Source of the DNA: Arthrobacter sp. AZCC_0090
GTDB lineage: Bacteria; Actinomycetota; Actinomycetes; Actinomycetales; Micrococcaceae
Reading direction: 5' to 3'
NCBI RefSeq assembly: GCF_014207375.1
Contig: NZ_JACHEE010000009.1
Coordinates: forward strand, 1-64,000
DNA length: 64,000 bases
The position numbers and the translations under genes are program-made. Under the pieces are notes generated by a model. The model was not told the origin of the DNA. It saw only the letters and a list, made by a program, of their open reading frames with translations, and did not search any database. Positions within the stretch are counted from its first letter, which is position 1. Each line of letters begins with the position of its first letter. This document shows, piece by piece, positions 33,358-42,254 of the stretch.

Positions 33358-33816
33358 TCAGGACGTCGGGAGTTTTCCGTTGACGGGCCTTTCACTGTGC
33401 AAGCGGAGGCCGATGTCCACCAGGGAAACACGGTTCAATCCGGGTACCTTGTCCAACGGCACCCAGGCCGCGTGGGTAGTGCTGCCATCTATCTCGTGGG
33501 TCAGTTCGCCGCCCGTGATGCTCGCCTCGTAGACCAGGCGGATCGCCTGGAATCCACGGTCCAATCCGTCCAGCCGCTCCTCGCCCGGCCAGTGTCCGAC
33601 GTCGATACCGAGCATCGCTCCGATGTCGGCGTCGTACCCGGTTTCCTCCAGGATCTCGCGGCGGCAACCATCCACGGGGTGCTCCCCCAAGTCCAAGCCT
33701 CCGCCGGGGAGGGTCCACCCTTCTTTGCCGTCTTGCTTCCAATAGGCCAGAAGGATTGCACTGTCACGGATGACCACTCCGTAGGCTGCCGGGCGGGTAT
33801 CGAACTCGATGCTCAT
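33358..33816 (-). CDS. Nudix hydrolase
   Basis: A 152-residue Nudix-fold protein. The Nudix box starts at the GGGLDLGEHPVDGCRREILEETGYD stretch, where Gly, the REILEE core and final Gly fit the GX5EX7REUXEEXGU pattern. Proteins of this group hydrolyse nucleoside diphosphate-linked compounds; the substrate is not predictable. It stands alone between the transporter operon and the beta-galactosidase gene, 9 bases after the latter's stop. Confidence 0.88.
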   Translation of the reverse strand: MSIEFDTRPAAYGVVIRDSAILLAYWKQDGKEGWTLPGGGLDLGEHPVDGCRREILEETGYDADIGAMLGIDVGHWPGEERLDGLDRGFQAIRLVYEASITGGELTHEIDGSTTHAAWVPLDKVPGLNRVSLVDIGLRLHSERPVNGKLPTS

Positions 33817-33825
33817 GGAGCCAGC

Positions 33826-35634
33826 CTAAGCGGGCAGCAACGCCTCCGCGATCTCCGAGTTGTCTGTTGCCTCAAGATCGGCGCTTTCACAAAGTTCCAC
33901 CACGGTGCCGGGCTTTTCGAGTTCAAGCACTTTGATGCTGTTGCGGCCGGTCCGAATGAGCGGTGCTGGAACGTAAAGCGTGTTTTGGGGTCCGATGCTC
34001 CAGTACCGGCCAAGGAGGAAGCCGTTGATCCAAACGAAGCCTTTTCCTGAGTCGGACAGGGCGAGATACGTGTCCGCGGCTTCCCCCGCCACGAACTCTG
34101 CCCCGGCGAGCTGCACGATCTCCTCGGAACCCCATTCGGCGAGCCGCACTGGCGTCTGCGTCCAGTGGAAGGTGTACCGCTGGTTGACCAGGACGCCGCC
34201 GAGGATTCCTTTGCCGTGCCCGGTCAGGGGTCCGTAGTTGATCCGCCCCAGGTTCTCTACGAGGATCTCCAGCTTGACCGAAGCCCCGGTCCCGGTCACC
34301 TTCAGGCCCTCCGGCGCAGTGACGTCGTCGAGGATTCCCGCGAAGACGCCATCCACCCAGATGTAGGCCCGGTCGTTCAAGCCCGTGATTCGAAGCGCGC
34401 ATTCCGTCGGGGTTTCAGGCTTCCCCGGCAGCACGGCCTCGGCCGAATACAGCACCATGCCGGCGTCGAGCCCCAATTGTTCGAAGCTCAGGGGACGGAC
34501 GCTGGCAACAGGGATTCCTGCCGCCCTGGCAATTGCTAGAAGCCCCGGACCGGGCGTCAACGGCAGCGTCTGAGCGGGGAGAACCGCCGGTTTGGCGAGC
34601 AGCTCTTGCGGAAGCTGAGGAAGCTCCTCGATCCCTTGCGCCCTCAGGAACTCGCGCCGCAGTGCGTGGAACTTGGGAGTGAGGGTTCCGTTCTCGGCAA
34701 TGGGAGCATCGGAGTCGTAGCTCGTGACGGTGGGCTGGATACGGGTACCGTCGTGATTGCAGCCCGAACCAAGCCCGAAGTTGCTGCCTCCGTGGGCCAT
34801 GTAGATGCAGACGGAGCCATCCAGATCGAGCATTTTCCGGACCTCCGCGGCTGCTTCGGCGGCATCCCGCACATGATGGTGTTCGCCCCAATGATCGAAC
34901 CAGCCGCCCCAGAACTCGACGTTGAAGAACGGCTCGCCCGGGCGGCGGCGTTCCCACGTTGCCACCGCTTCGTCGCCGCGGCTGCCGAGGGTCGCGGTCG
35001 CCCATGTCCCGTCGATGGCGCCGCCGTCGAGGTAGTAGTCCGTGCCGCCGTCGGCAGTGAACAGCATTTCGGTGATTCCGCGCTCTTCCAGCGCGCGGCG
35101 ATTCCAACGGATGTAGTCATGGTCGTCGCCGTAGCTGCCGTACTCGTTCTCGATCTGCACAGCCACCACCGGTCCTCCGACTGATGCCTGGCGGCTGGCA
35201 ATGATGGGAAGCACATGGTCAAACCACAGCTCAAGAGCGGCGGTGAACACAGGATCGAGGCAACGCAAACCGATCCCCGGGGTGCCGGTGAGCCACGCCG
35301 GGAAGCCGCCGTTGTCCCACTCAGCACAAATGTAGGGACCAGGGCGGACAATGACGTCGAGCCCTTCTTCGGCAGCGAGATCAATGAACCGGCCGAGGTC
35401 CCGCCACCCACTGAAATCCGGCGCAATATCGGGACTAGGCTGGTGGAAGTTCCAGGCCACATAGGTGTCCACCGTGTTGGCACCCATGGCTTTGAGCTTG
35501 CGCAGCCGGTCCTGCCAGTGGTCCGGGTGTACGCGGAAGTAATGGATGGCTCCGGCAAGGATGCGGTAGCGTTCCCCGGAACGGTAGAGGACGGCGTCGT
35601 GGTAGCTCAAAACGGCATTGTTCACGCCAAACAT
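33826..35634 (-). CDS. Beta-galactosidase, glycoside hydrolase family 35
   Basis: A 602-residue retaining beta-galactosidase without signal peptide, so probably cytoplasmic. The GH35 barrel begins at YRILAGAIHYFRVHPDHWQDRL, continues VDTYVAWNFHQP and IVRPGPYICAEWDNGGFPAWL. The acid/base is Glu164 (QIENEYG) and the nucleophile Glu240 (NVEFWGGW). C-terminal jelly-roll domains include YIWVDGVFAGI and FVWINGFLLGRYWSIGPQNTLYVP. Divergent from the pirin gene with a short AT-rich intergenic region. Confidence 0.93.
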   Translation of the reverse strand: MFGVNNAVLSYHDAVLYRSGERYRILAGAIHYFRVHPDHWQDRLRKLKAMGANTVDTYVAWNFHQPSPDIAPDFSGWRDLGRFIDLAAEEGLDVIVRPGPYICAEWDNGGFPAWLTGTPGIGLRCLDPVFTAALELWFDHVLPIIASRQASVGGPVVAVQIENEYGSYGDDHDYIRWNRRALEERGITEMLFTADGGTDYYLDGGAIDGTWATATLGSRGDEAVATWERRRPGEPFFNVEFWGGWFDHWGEHHHVRDAAEAAAEVRKMLDLDGSVCIYMAHGGSNFGLGSGCNHDGTRIQPTVTSYDSDAPIAENGTLTPKFHALRREFLRAQGIEELPQLPQELLAKPAVLPAQTLPLTPGPGLLAIARAAGIPVASVRPLSFEQLGLDAGMVLYSAEAVLPGKPETPTECALRITGLNDRAYIWVDGVFAGILDDVTAPEGLKVTGTGASVKLEILVENLGRINYGPLTGHGKGILGGVLVNQRYTFHWTQTPVRLAEWGSEEIVQLAGAEFVAGEAADTYLALSDSGKGFVWINGFLLGRYWSIGPQNTLYVPAPLIRTGRNSIKVLELEKPGTVVELCESADLEATDNSEIAEALLPA

Positions 35635-35675
35635 AATAGTACATTTAGCAACATTTCAGCACATGGAGTTGTATC

Positions 35676-36722
35676 GTGACCAACTTGGAAACGGCCCCGG
35701 CCCAGGAAGTCTGCCCCGCCGGTCACCCCGGCCAAGGACCTTGTGTGCAGCTTTGGCCGTCCCGCGAGGTTCCCTTGGGCGGCGTCCGCAACATGACGGT
35801 CTCCCGCACCCTCCCCCAGCGCGGCCTGCCGACCGTGGGAGCGTGGTGCTTCCTGGACAGCTTCGGCCCGGATCGGGTGGCGATGAGCGTCCTCCCCCAC
35901 CCGCACATGGGATTGCAAACCGTCACGTGGCCGCTCTTGGGTGAGGTTCGGCACCGCGACAGTGTGGGAAGCGACGTCGTGGTGCGCCCCGGTCAGCTGA
36001 ACATCATGACCGCCGGCCGCGGCATTTCGCATTCCGAGTTCGGCGTCCTGCCGGCAGGACTTCATGCGGACGGAACGCCCGACGGCGGCGCTCCCCTGCC
36101 GCTCTCACGCGGCCTGCAGTTGTGGGTTGCCTTGCCGGACGCTGAACGGCACCGGACGCCGTCGTTCCAACAAGTCGTCGATCTACCCGTGGTTGCCACA
36201 GATGGTTTCAGGGCTACCGTTCTCGTCGGTGAATTCGCCGGACAACGCTCGCCCGCCATCATGTACAGCCCGATTGTCGGCGTCGAAATCACTGCCTCGG
36301 ACGCCGTCGAACTGCCACTCAACCCGGTCTTCGAACACGCGGTCCTGGTTCTGGACGGCTCGGCCGTGATCGATGGCCAGGCAGTCGACCCCGGCCCCTT
36401 GGCCTTCCTCGGTACCGGCCGCGAATCGCTCCACGTCGAGGCAGCTCCTGGAACCCGTTTCATGCTCCTCGGCGGAGTACCCTTCGAAGAAGACGTCCTG
36501 ATGTGGTGGAACTTCGTGGGCCGGACGCACGAAGAAGTAGAGCAGGCGCGCGAGGATTGGGAAGCCCAGGCGCTCCTGGGCGACGACGACGCCCGTGCTG
36601 CGCGGTTCGGCTTGATCGATGGCCATGGGCCTGATGCGGGAGCAGAGGCCGGGCGCATCCCCGCACCGCCTATGCCGGGAGTCCAGCTCAAGCCGAGGAC
36701 CCGAAACAGGACTGTGGAGTAG
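35676..36722 (+). CDS. Pirin family protein
   Basis: A 348-residue bicupin. The N-terminal cupin has PHPHMGLQTVTW and the metal-site segment SDVVVRPGQLNIMTAGRGISHSE, followed by GLQLWVALPDAERHRTPSFQ; the C-terminal cupin runs about 195-290 (FEHAVLVLDGSAVIDGQ, LLGGVPFEEDVLMWWNFVGRT). Pirins bind iron, and some have quercetinase activity; the role here is unknown. GTG start at 35676. Confidence 0.9.
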   Translation: MTNLETAPAQEVCPAGHPGQGPCVQLWPSREVPLGGVRNMTVSRTLPQRGLPTVGAWCFLDSFGPDRVAMSVLPHPHMGLQTVTWPLLGEVRHRDSVGSDVVVRPGQLNIMTAGRGISHSEFGVLPAGLHADGTPDGGAPLPLSRGLQLWVALPDAERHRTPSFQQVVDLPVVATDGFRATVLVGEFAGQRSPAIMYSPIVGVEITASDAVELPLNPVFEHAVLVLDGSAVIDGQAVDPGPLAFLGTGRESLHVEAAPGTRFMLLGGVPFEEDVLMWWNFVGRTHEEVEQAREDWEAQALLGDDDARAARFGLIDGHGPDAGAEAGRIPAPPMPGVQLKPRTRNRTVE

Positions 36723-36750
36723 GGCTCACAGCCCGGCGACACGCATCAGG

Positions 36751-36783
36751 ACTGGCGACACAGGAATTCCCTGCGTCGCCAGT
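36751..36783. terminator. Hairpin between convergent pirin and kinase genes
   Basis: ACTGGCGAC-CAGG paired with CCTG-GTCGCCAGT gives a near-perfect 13-bp stem with one internal mismatch and a small GAATT-type loop. It lies in the gap between convergent genes and can serve both. Confidence 0.7.
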
Positions 36784-36840
36784 CCTTCTCCGTGTCCGCC
36801 GTTCATTCGCGCGTCACGCAGCAGGGACCGCCGCGGCGCC

Positions 36841-37776
36841 TTAGGCCTGTTCGGCCAGAATCTGCAGCACACCGAACACCGGTTCCTGGTCCAGGACCCG
36901 TACATCGGTGATTCCGTGCGCGGCCAGCCCCGCCCGGAAGGCGGACTGCAAGGGCTCCACATTCATGCCGAGCCCGCCGCCCAGGATCACCGGTCCGGGG
37001 AGGCCAAGTTGCCGAACGGCCTGCGCCGCCAGTTCCGCGAGATCCCGTCCTGCCTGGTCCAGCAGCTGGCGGCTGATCTCAAGCCCTTCGCGGGCGGTCT
37101 CCACCACGGCATTCGCCCGCTGAGCCCAGTACCGCCGGTCGGTATCCTCCGAATGGAAGAGCGCAATGAGTTTGTTGGGGTCGTCCACCCCGCAGGATTC
37201 CAAGAGTGCCGCGGTGAGGCCATCGGGTTCAAGCCCTTTGTTCATCCGGCGAAGACTGTGACGCACTGCCTCCCGGCCCAGCCAATAGCCGCTGCCCTCA
37301 TCGCCCAGGAGAAAGCCCCAACCGCCCGCACGGGCTTCTTCGCCGTCGGCGTTCTTTCCCCAGGCCGCCGATCCAGTCCCGGCGATGACAGCAACACCCG
37401 TGCTTGCCCCGCCTGCCGCCAGCAGGAGGCGGGAATCGTGAACCACCGTGACCTCTGCGCCCGGAACATGGGGCTCGATCAAGTCGGCGAGCGCACGGGC
37501 ATCGGCGTCGGTGTCGATTCCGCCGGCGCCGGCAAGGACGCGGTCCACCTGGCCGCCGCCGATCATGGCGAAGAGCCTTGCAAGATTTTCGGCTGCCACC
37601 TCGCGGGTGACGTTTTGGACGTTGGAGCTGCCCGTGCTTTCGTCGCGGACGGGCCTACCATCCTCGAACCGCACCCCACGGGTCTTCGTACCGCCAATGT
37701 CTAGGCCGATGACCGTCGATGGGACCGATGCGTCGCCGGGCCGGGGGGTCGTGTTCTCTGCAGTCTCCACGTCCAA
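36841..37776 (-). CDS. N-acetylglucosamine kinase-like protein (BadF/BadG/BcrA/BcrD ATPase family)
   Basis: Actin-fold sugar kinase of 311 residues. Phosphate 1 motif VIGLDIGGTKTRGVRFEDG, a Gly-rich AGAGGIDTDAD, phosphate 2 VAVIAGTGSAAWG, then GGWGFLLGDEGSGYWLGREAV, which is the hallmark of NAGK-type members, and adenosine motif VILGGGLGMN. It probably phosphorylates an amino sugar in the cytoplasm; the substrate is not proven. Convergent with the pirin gene. Confidence 0.87.
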   Translation of the reverse strand: MDVETAENTTPRPGDASVPSTVIGLDIGGTKTRGVRFEDGRPVRDESTGSSNVQNVTREVAAENLARLFAMIGGGQVDRVLAGAGGIDTDADARALADLIEPHVPGAEVTVVHDSRLLLAAGGASTGVAVIAGTGSAAWGKNADGEEARAGGWGFLLGDEGSGYWLGREAVRHSLRRMNKGLEPDGLTAALLESCGVDDPNKLIALFHSEDTDRRYWAQRANAVVETAREGLEISRQLLDQAGRDLAELAAQAVRQLGLPGPVILGGGLGMNVEPLQSAFRAGLAAHGITDVRVLDQEPVFGVLQILAEQA

Positions 37777-37804
37777 AAGCGTAGCGCGGGCGCACTGGGT
37801 GATC

Positions 37805-38779
37805 CTATTGGCTTCCGGAGCGCGCCTTCACAAGTCCCGCGAGCAGTCCGGGGCCTTCGGAAAGGACGAGCTCGCGGAAAAGACGCACGGGATCGGGTTC
37901 CTTGCGTCGTTCGCGCCACGCAATCCCAATCTCCCGGTACGCGAGCTCCGACTCAAGCGATACCTCCACCCAGCCCAGGTCCGTGGAATCCAGAACGCCT
38001 TGAGGTCCCGGACCTAATCCTCCAGGTGGCAGGATGCTGTAGCCCAATCCGGCAGACACCAACCCGCGGATGGTGTGCGAGTCCTGGCTTTCGAAGGCAA
38101 TCCTGGGGCGGAAGCCCGCATCCCGGAAGATCGCGTCGGTCAGCGAGCGCAGGCCGAATCCGGGCCCCATCGACACGAACGGCTCGTGTTTGAGCTCGGC
38201 GAGCCTAACGCCGGACCGCCCCGCGACTGGATGGCGATGGTGGACCACGAGCCGCAGCGGCTCCCCGTAGAGCGCTGCCGAGCCCACGTTCCGGCCTGAA
38301 GCTGCAACCGGTGCCGTCAAGGCGAAGTCGGTGTCTCCGGCAACGAGCAATTCGAGGCAAGCGGCGCGCGCTCCTTGGCTGAGTTCGAAGGCCGTGGAGG
38401 GGTGCCGGCTCCGGAACGCGCTCATGAGCAGGGGCAACGTTGCTTCGCCGAAAGTGTGCTGGAAGGTCACCGAGATTCGGCCGCGGACCACGTCGGATTC
38501 GTGGCGGACCACGTCCAGCCCGGCTTGGAATTCCGCGAGCGCCGACTCGATATAGGGAAGCAGCGTCTTTGCGGCAGGAGTCAGGCGGACGCCGCGCCCT
38601 TCGCGGATGAGCAGCTCGGTCCCGACGACGGCGCTAGCCCGGGCCAGCGCCCGGCTCACGGTTGATTGGGGTACTCCGAGCAGTTCGGCCGTCTCGGTGA
38701 TGTGTTCCGTCCGGCCTAGCTCGGCAAGCAAGGGCAACATGGGGAGCAGCTGGACCAATTGCTTGTGTTCGATGTCCAT
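37805..38779 (-). CDS. LysR-family transcriptional regulator
   Basis: A 324-residue regulator. The winged helix-turn-helix is at residues 4-63 (LLPMLPLLAELGRTEHITETAELLGVPQSTVSRALARASAVVGTEL region), and the effector domain follows with RISVTFQHTFGEATLPLLMSAF. The ATG at 38779 has GAGGTGG upstream. It is divergent from the MFS gene, with a palindromic site between them (38834-38857), so it most likely controls that transporter. Confidence 0.9.
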   Translation of the reverse strand: MDIEHKQLVQLLPMLPLLAELGRTEHITETAELLGVPQSTVSRALARASAVVGTELLIREGRGVRLTPAAKTLLPYIESALAEFQAGLDVVRHESDVVRGRISVTFQHTFGEATLPLLMSAFRSRHPSTAFELSQGARAACLELLVAGDTDFALTAPVAASGRNVGSAALYGEPLRLVVHHRHPVAGRSGVRLAELKHEPFVSMGPGFGLRSLTDAIFRDAGFRPRIAFESQDSHTIRGLVSAGLGYSILPPGGLGPGPQGVLDSTDLGWVEVSLESELAYREIGIAWRERRKEPDPVRLFRELVLSEGPGLLAGLVKARSGSQ

Positions 38780-38833
38780 TCTTGCCACCTCAGGCCGTCA
38801 CGAAGCTTTCATCCAATTTTGCTATCAATCCTA

Positions 38834-38857
38834 GATGAATCATGCATTGGATTCATC
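38834..38857. promoter_or_regulatory. Probable LysR operator between regulator and MFS gene
   Basis: A perfect inverted repeat GATGAATC-N8-GATTCATC lies in the divergent gap, with ATGCAT at its centre. LysR proteins bind dyads of this kind. It covers the ATG at 38842, which is one reason for placing the MFS start further downstream. Confidence 0.6.
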
Positions 38858-38883
38858 ACTTCGTGCCGCCGTACTGTGAAAAG

Positions 38884-40161
38884 GTGAGCACAAGCGCAGC
38901 ATTCCAGAGCACCTCCGAATCCCCCTGGGAAGGCCACCTGAAGGGCTCCACTGCGTACCGGAAGATCCTCGCCGGGCTGGCCCTGGCCGGCGTCGCCACG
39001 TTCGCGCAGCTCTACTCCACCCAGGCAGTATTGCCACTCATGGCCAACGAGCTCCACATCACGGCAGCCGAGGCGGCACTCACCATTTCCTTGGCCACGA
39101 TAGGACTCGCGGCGACGGTACTACCGTGGTCTTTCGTGGCCGACAAGATTGGCCGCGTGCGTGCCATGGCCATCGGAATCGCGGCAGCCACCGTCCTGGG
39201 CCTGCTCGTCCCCATGGCCCCCACCTTTCCCCTCGTCCTAGGCTTGAGGGCGCTGGAGGGAATGGCCTTAGGTGGTATTCCTGCCATCGCCATCGCGTAC
39301 CTCAACGAAGAAGTCAACAAGGTGCACGCCGCACTGGCCGCAGGGAGCTACGTAGCCGGCACCACCCTCGGCGGACTTGCCGGCCGCTTGCTCGCGGGGC
39401 CCATCGGCGAATTGTGGGGATGGCGGGCCGCCGCCCTTGCGGTCTCCGTCCTCGCCACGGTCTCGGCAGCCCTGTTCCTGGTCCTCGTCCCGAAGCCGCG
39501 CCGCTTCAGTCCTAGTTCAGCGGGCGGTTTCGGCGGTGCAATGAAGACCTTGGCGGGCCATTCTTCCAATCCGCGGCTACTCGCCCTTTATGTTCAGGCG
39601 TTCCTGTTGATGGGCGGTTTCGTGGCCGTCTACAACTACCTCGGGTTCCGACTGCATGCGGAGCCGTTCGGGCTGCCTGGCACCGTAGTAAGCCTGATCT
39701 TCCTGGCCTACTTGTCCGGAACGGTGAGCTCCCGTTGGGGAGCTGGGCTGTCCATGCGTTTTGGCCGGCGCACGGTATTGCTCGGCGGCATCGCGACCAT
39801 GACGGCCGGCCTTGGACTCACCCTGTGGGACAACGTTGCAGCGATCCTGGCAGGCTTGGTGGTCTTCACTGGCGGATTCTTCGCGGCCCACAGCATCGGA
39901 GCAGGCTGGACCGGCACCATTGCCACGAGCGGGCGCGCGCAAGCCGCCTCCTTGTACAACCTCTCTTACTACCTGGGTTCAAGCATCATTGGCTGGGCCG
40001 GCGGGCTCGCCTTCCAGGCGTTCGGGTGGACCGCACTCGCCTGGGCGGTCATCGCCCTAGGGTGCACGACGGCGGTGATCACCGCCGTCGTGCACCGCTC
40101 CCCGGCGCGGGAGGGCACCGTCGTCGGCCCCTCTTTGAAACCGGCCGGGCAGGGAGAATAG
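38884..40161 (+). CDS. MFS transporter, YnfM/CynX-like
   Basis: Twelve-helix major facilitator, about 425 residues. After a hydrophilic start, helix 1 is ILAGLALAGVATFAQLYSTQAVLPLMANEL, and the loop 2-3 signature is FVADKIGRVRAM. A charged loop between helices 6 and 7 (PKPRRFSPSSAG) divides the two halves. The GTG at 38884 is favoured because the upstream ATG at 38842 sits inside the operator palindrome; neither has a strong ribosome site. The pattern suggests a drug- or metabolite-export protein regulated by the divergent LysR gene. Confidence 0.88.
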   Translation: MSTSAAFQSTSESPWEGHLKGSTAYRKILAGLALAGVATFAQLYSTQAVLPLMANELHITAAEAALTISLATIGLAATVLPWSFVADKIGRVRAMAIGIAAATVLGLLVPMAPTFPLVLGLRALEGMALGGIPAIAIAYLNEEVNKVHAALAAGSYVAGTTLGGLAGRLLAGPIGELWGWRAAALAVSVLATVSAALFLVLVPKPRRFSPSSAGGFGGAMKTLAGHSSNPRLLALYVQAFLLMGGFVAVYNYLGFRLHAEPFGLPGTVVSLIFLAYLSGTVSSRWGAGLSMRFGRRTVLLGGIATMTAGLGLTLWDNVAAILAGLVVFTGGFFAAHSIGAGWTGTIATSGRAQAASLYNLSYYLGSSIIGWAGGLAFQAFGWTALAWAVIALGCTTAVITAVVHRSPAREGTVVGPSLKPAGQGE

Positions 40162-40167
40162 CGGACG

Positions 40168-41331
40168 CTACCGGGTGGACTCGATGGCCTGGACCAGGTC
40201 ATCGACGATGTCGGCGGGGTCTTCCAGGCCGATCGAAAGCCTGAGCATGCGCGCTTGGGGCTTGGCTTCCGGCGCCACGGGGCGGTGGGTCAAACCGGCG
40301 GGGTGCTGGATGAGCGTGTCGATTCCTCCCAGCGACACCGCGTGCGTAATGAGCCGGACCGCTCCTGGAATACGCTCCGCGTGCTCGGCAGATTCAAGGT
40401 CGAAAGATATCAACGAACCTGGACCGCTCATCTGTGTTCCCACCAGGTGCAAGGGATCGCATTCGGGAAGCCCGGGGTAGTACACCTTGGCGACGAGTTC
40501 GTGGCTGGCGAGGGCAGCCGCGACCTTGTGCGCGTTGTCTTGCTGGGCACGGACCCGGATGGGAAGGGTCGCCAGGCCCCGGTGCAGCAGGTAGGCGGGC
40601 CAGGGAGTCAGGATGCCCCCGGTCACCGCACGGACCCGGCGGAGCCGCGTGGCCCATTCCGCACTTGTCGCCACCACGCCGCCCATGGCATCGCCATGGC
40701 CGCCCAGGAACTTTGTGGCGCTGTGGAGCACCATCGCGACGCCATGCCTGAGCGGCTGCTGGAGAATCGGAGTGGCGAAAGTGTTGTCCACGAGCACTGG
40801 AACATCGCCCGCATCGGCCACCAAACGGGCCAGGTCTACGAGGTCCAGGCTCGGGTTCGCGGGGGTCTCCACCACCACCAGGCCGGTGTCCGGGCGAAGG
40901 GCGTCCCGCACGCCGGAGGCCTTGACGAAGGTGACTTGGTTGCCAAGGAGGCCGCTGGCCAGCACGTGGTCCGTGCCGCCATACAGGGGCCGAACCGCAA
41001 CTACGTGCGTCTTGCCTTCCGATTGGGCTGCCAGCAGCACGGCACTGAAGGCGGCCATGCCTGAGGCGAAACCGACAGATTGCGCTGCACCTTCGAGCGC
41101 CGCTACGCCGTCTTCGAACCTGGCTACCGTAGGATTCCAGAGACGCTGGTACACAGTGCTTTGACCTTCGAGGGGCACGCCGCCCGTGGCCATCTGCTCG
41201 TAGGCCAGGCCGCCGTCGTGAACAGAGGGCAGGGGCGCAGTAGTTGAGAGGTCGATGGGAATGGCGTGCACGCCTTGTTCCGTGAGTCCGGCCCGGCCCG
41301 CGTGGACTGCAAGTGTGTCGATGGCTGTCAC
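40168..41331 (-). CDS. Cys/Met metabolism PLP enzyme (cystathionine gamma-lyase/synthase or methionine gamma-lyase type)
   Basis: PLP enzyme of 387 residues. The GTG start at 41331 has AAGGAG upstream and gives the family beginning TAIDTLAVHAGR. Key parts: Tyr-containing TVYQRLWNPTVARFE (tetramer cofactor contact), SVGFASGMAAFSAVLL, VVVETPANPSLDLVDL, VDNTFATPILQQPL and LHSATKFLGGHGD with the Schiff-base lysine at 207. C-terminal segment AVSLGGIDTLIQHPA is typical. Which of the gamma-lyase or synthase reactions it runs cannot be decided by eye. Divergent from an Lrp-type regulator. Confidence 0.88.
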   Translation of the reverse strand: MTAIDTLAVHAGRAGLTEQGVHAIPIDLSTTAPLPSVHDGGLAYEQMATGGVPLEGQSTVYQRLWNPTVARFEDGVAALEGAAQSVGFASGMAAFSAVLLAAQSEGKTHVVAVRPLYGGTDHVLASGLLGNQVTFVKASGVRDALRPDTGLVVVETPANPSLDLVDLARLVADAGDVPVLVDNTFATPILQQPLRHGVAMVLHSATKFLGGHGDAMGGVVATSAEWATRLRRVRAVTGGILTPWPAYLLHRGLATLPIRVRAQQDNAHKVAAALASHELVAKVYYPGLPECDPLHLVGTQMSGPGSLISFDLESAEHAERIPGAVRLITHAVSLGGIDTLIQHPAGLTHRPVAPEAKPQARMLRLSIGLEDPADIVDDLVQAIESTR

Positions 41332-41341
41332 TGCTCTCCTT

Positions 41342-41384
41342 GAATTATTCACCGTTGAATTCGGTAAGTATCTGGCAATAATTC
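41342..41384. promoter_or_regulatory. Probable Lrp-type operator in divergent gap
   Basis: GAATTATT (41342-41349) and AATAATTC (41377-41384) form a perfect 8-bp inverted repeat with a 27-bp AT-rich centre containing GTTGAATTC. The site is 11 bases from the PLP-enzyme start codon and faces the Lrp gene, which suggests control of both. Confidence 0.55.
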
Positions 41385-41462
41385 GGACTTTGACAGTGCA
41401 AATGAATGGATTGTGCGGAAACCGGCACCTATGATGAATAGACAGCACTTTCAGGAGGATCC

Positions 41463-41966
41463 GTGAGCACCACCCCGAAGAACGTTCGGCCCGTCGGCAT
41501 GAGCGAGCCCTTGGATGCAATCGACGAACGCATCCTCGCAGCTTTGGTCGACGATGCCCGGATCTCCAACAAGCAGTTGGCCGAACTAGTCGGAATTGCC
41601 CCGTCTACAGCCCTCATGCGCACACGGTCACTCTCCGAGCGCGGCATTATCGAGGGCTTCGAAGCGGTCCTCAGCCTGCCCGCAATCGGGCGTTCGGTGC
41701 AGGCCCTGATCGCCGTGCGCCTGCGCGCTCACGACCGAGACCAGATTGACCGCTTCACGGCCCGCGTTCCGGCGCTCCCCGCGGTTATCTCCACGTTCCA
41801 CACTTCGGGCTCCGTGGACTACCTGCTGCACATCGCAGTAGCCAACACGGACGATCTCCGCGACTGGGTCCTGGACAATCTCGCCACGGACCCCGTAGTG
41901 GGCCACACCGAGACCACCTTGGTCTTTGCCCACATCCAGGGCAACCACGGACCGCTGCCGGAATAA
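41463..41966 (+). CDS. Lrp/AsnC-family transcriptional regulator
   Basis: A 167-residue regulator. The N-terminal AsnC helix-turn-helix is LDAIDERILAALVDDARISNKQLAELVGIAPSTALMRTRSL, and the C-terminal RAM effector domain has VISTFHTSGSVDYLLHIAVANTDDLRDWVL. GTG start with AGGAGG 4 nt upstream. It is divergent from the PLP sulfur amino acid enzyme and probably regulates it in response to an amino acid. Confidence 0.92.
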   Translation: MSTTPKNVRPVGMSEPLDAIDERILAALVDDARISNKQLAELVGIAPSTALMRTRSLSERGIIEGFEAVLSLPAIGRSVQALIAVRLRAHDRDQIDRFTARVPALPAVISTFHTSGSVDYLLHIAVANTDDLRDWVLDNLATDPVVGHTETTLVFAHIQGNHGPLPE

Positions 41967-42026
41967 CGGTTGCCTTAGGCGGCTCGGTTTTACTGCTCGC
42001 CGATCTTGCTACTGGCTCGATCCTGC

Positions 42027-42254
42027 TCAGTGCCGTGGTTCGAGGCCCGAGTGTGAAGCCCCAATGGCGTCCCGGCGAAGATCACCAAGTTCTTGCCGGC
42101 GCTTGAAGGCCGCTCGTTGCAGGGCCACGTCGACCGGCGGGATGTAGCGCCTGCGCTCGGCCCACGAAATCAGATTGGCTCCGATTCCGGCGGCTGCCGA
42201 CTCCAGGATGGAAGGCGGGCGGTAGGTGCCGCATGATGCGGTGGCAGTGCTCAT
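42027..42254 (-). CDS. Small hypothetical protein downstream of the ArsR-type regulator
   Basis: A 75-residue protein starting MSTATASCGTYRPP, chosen for its ATGA overlap with the regulator gene. It is basic in the second half (AERRRYIPP, RRQELGDLRRDA) and has no recognised domain. The coupling suggests a function tied to the regulator. Confidence 0.6.
   Translation of the reverse strand: MSTATASCGTYRPPSILESAAAGIGANLISWAERRRYIPPVDVALQRAAFKRRQELGDLRRDAIGASHSGLEPRH

Noticed and set aside
40168..41520. 450-residue version of the Cys/Met enzyme
   Set aside because: The extra 63 residues overlap the Lrp gene and its operator; a GTG with AAGGAG gives the family start.
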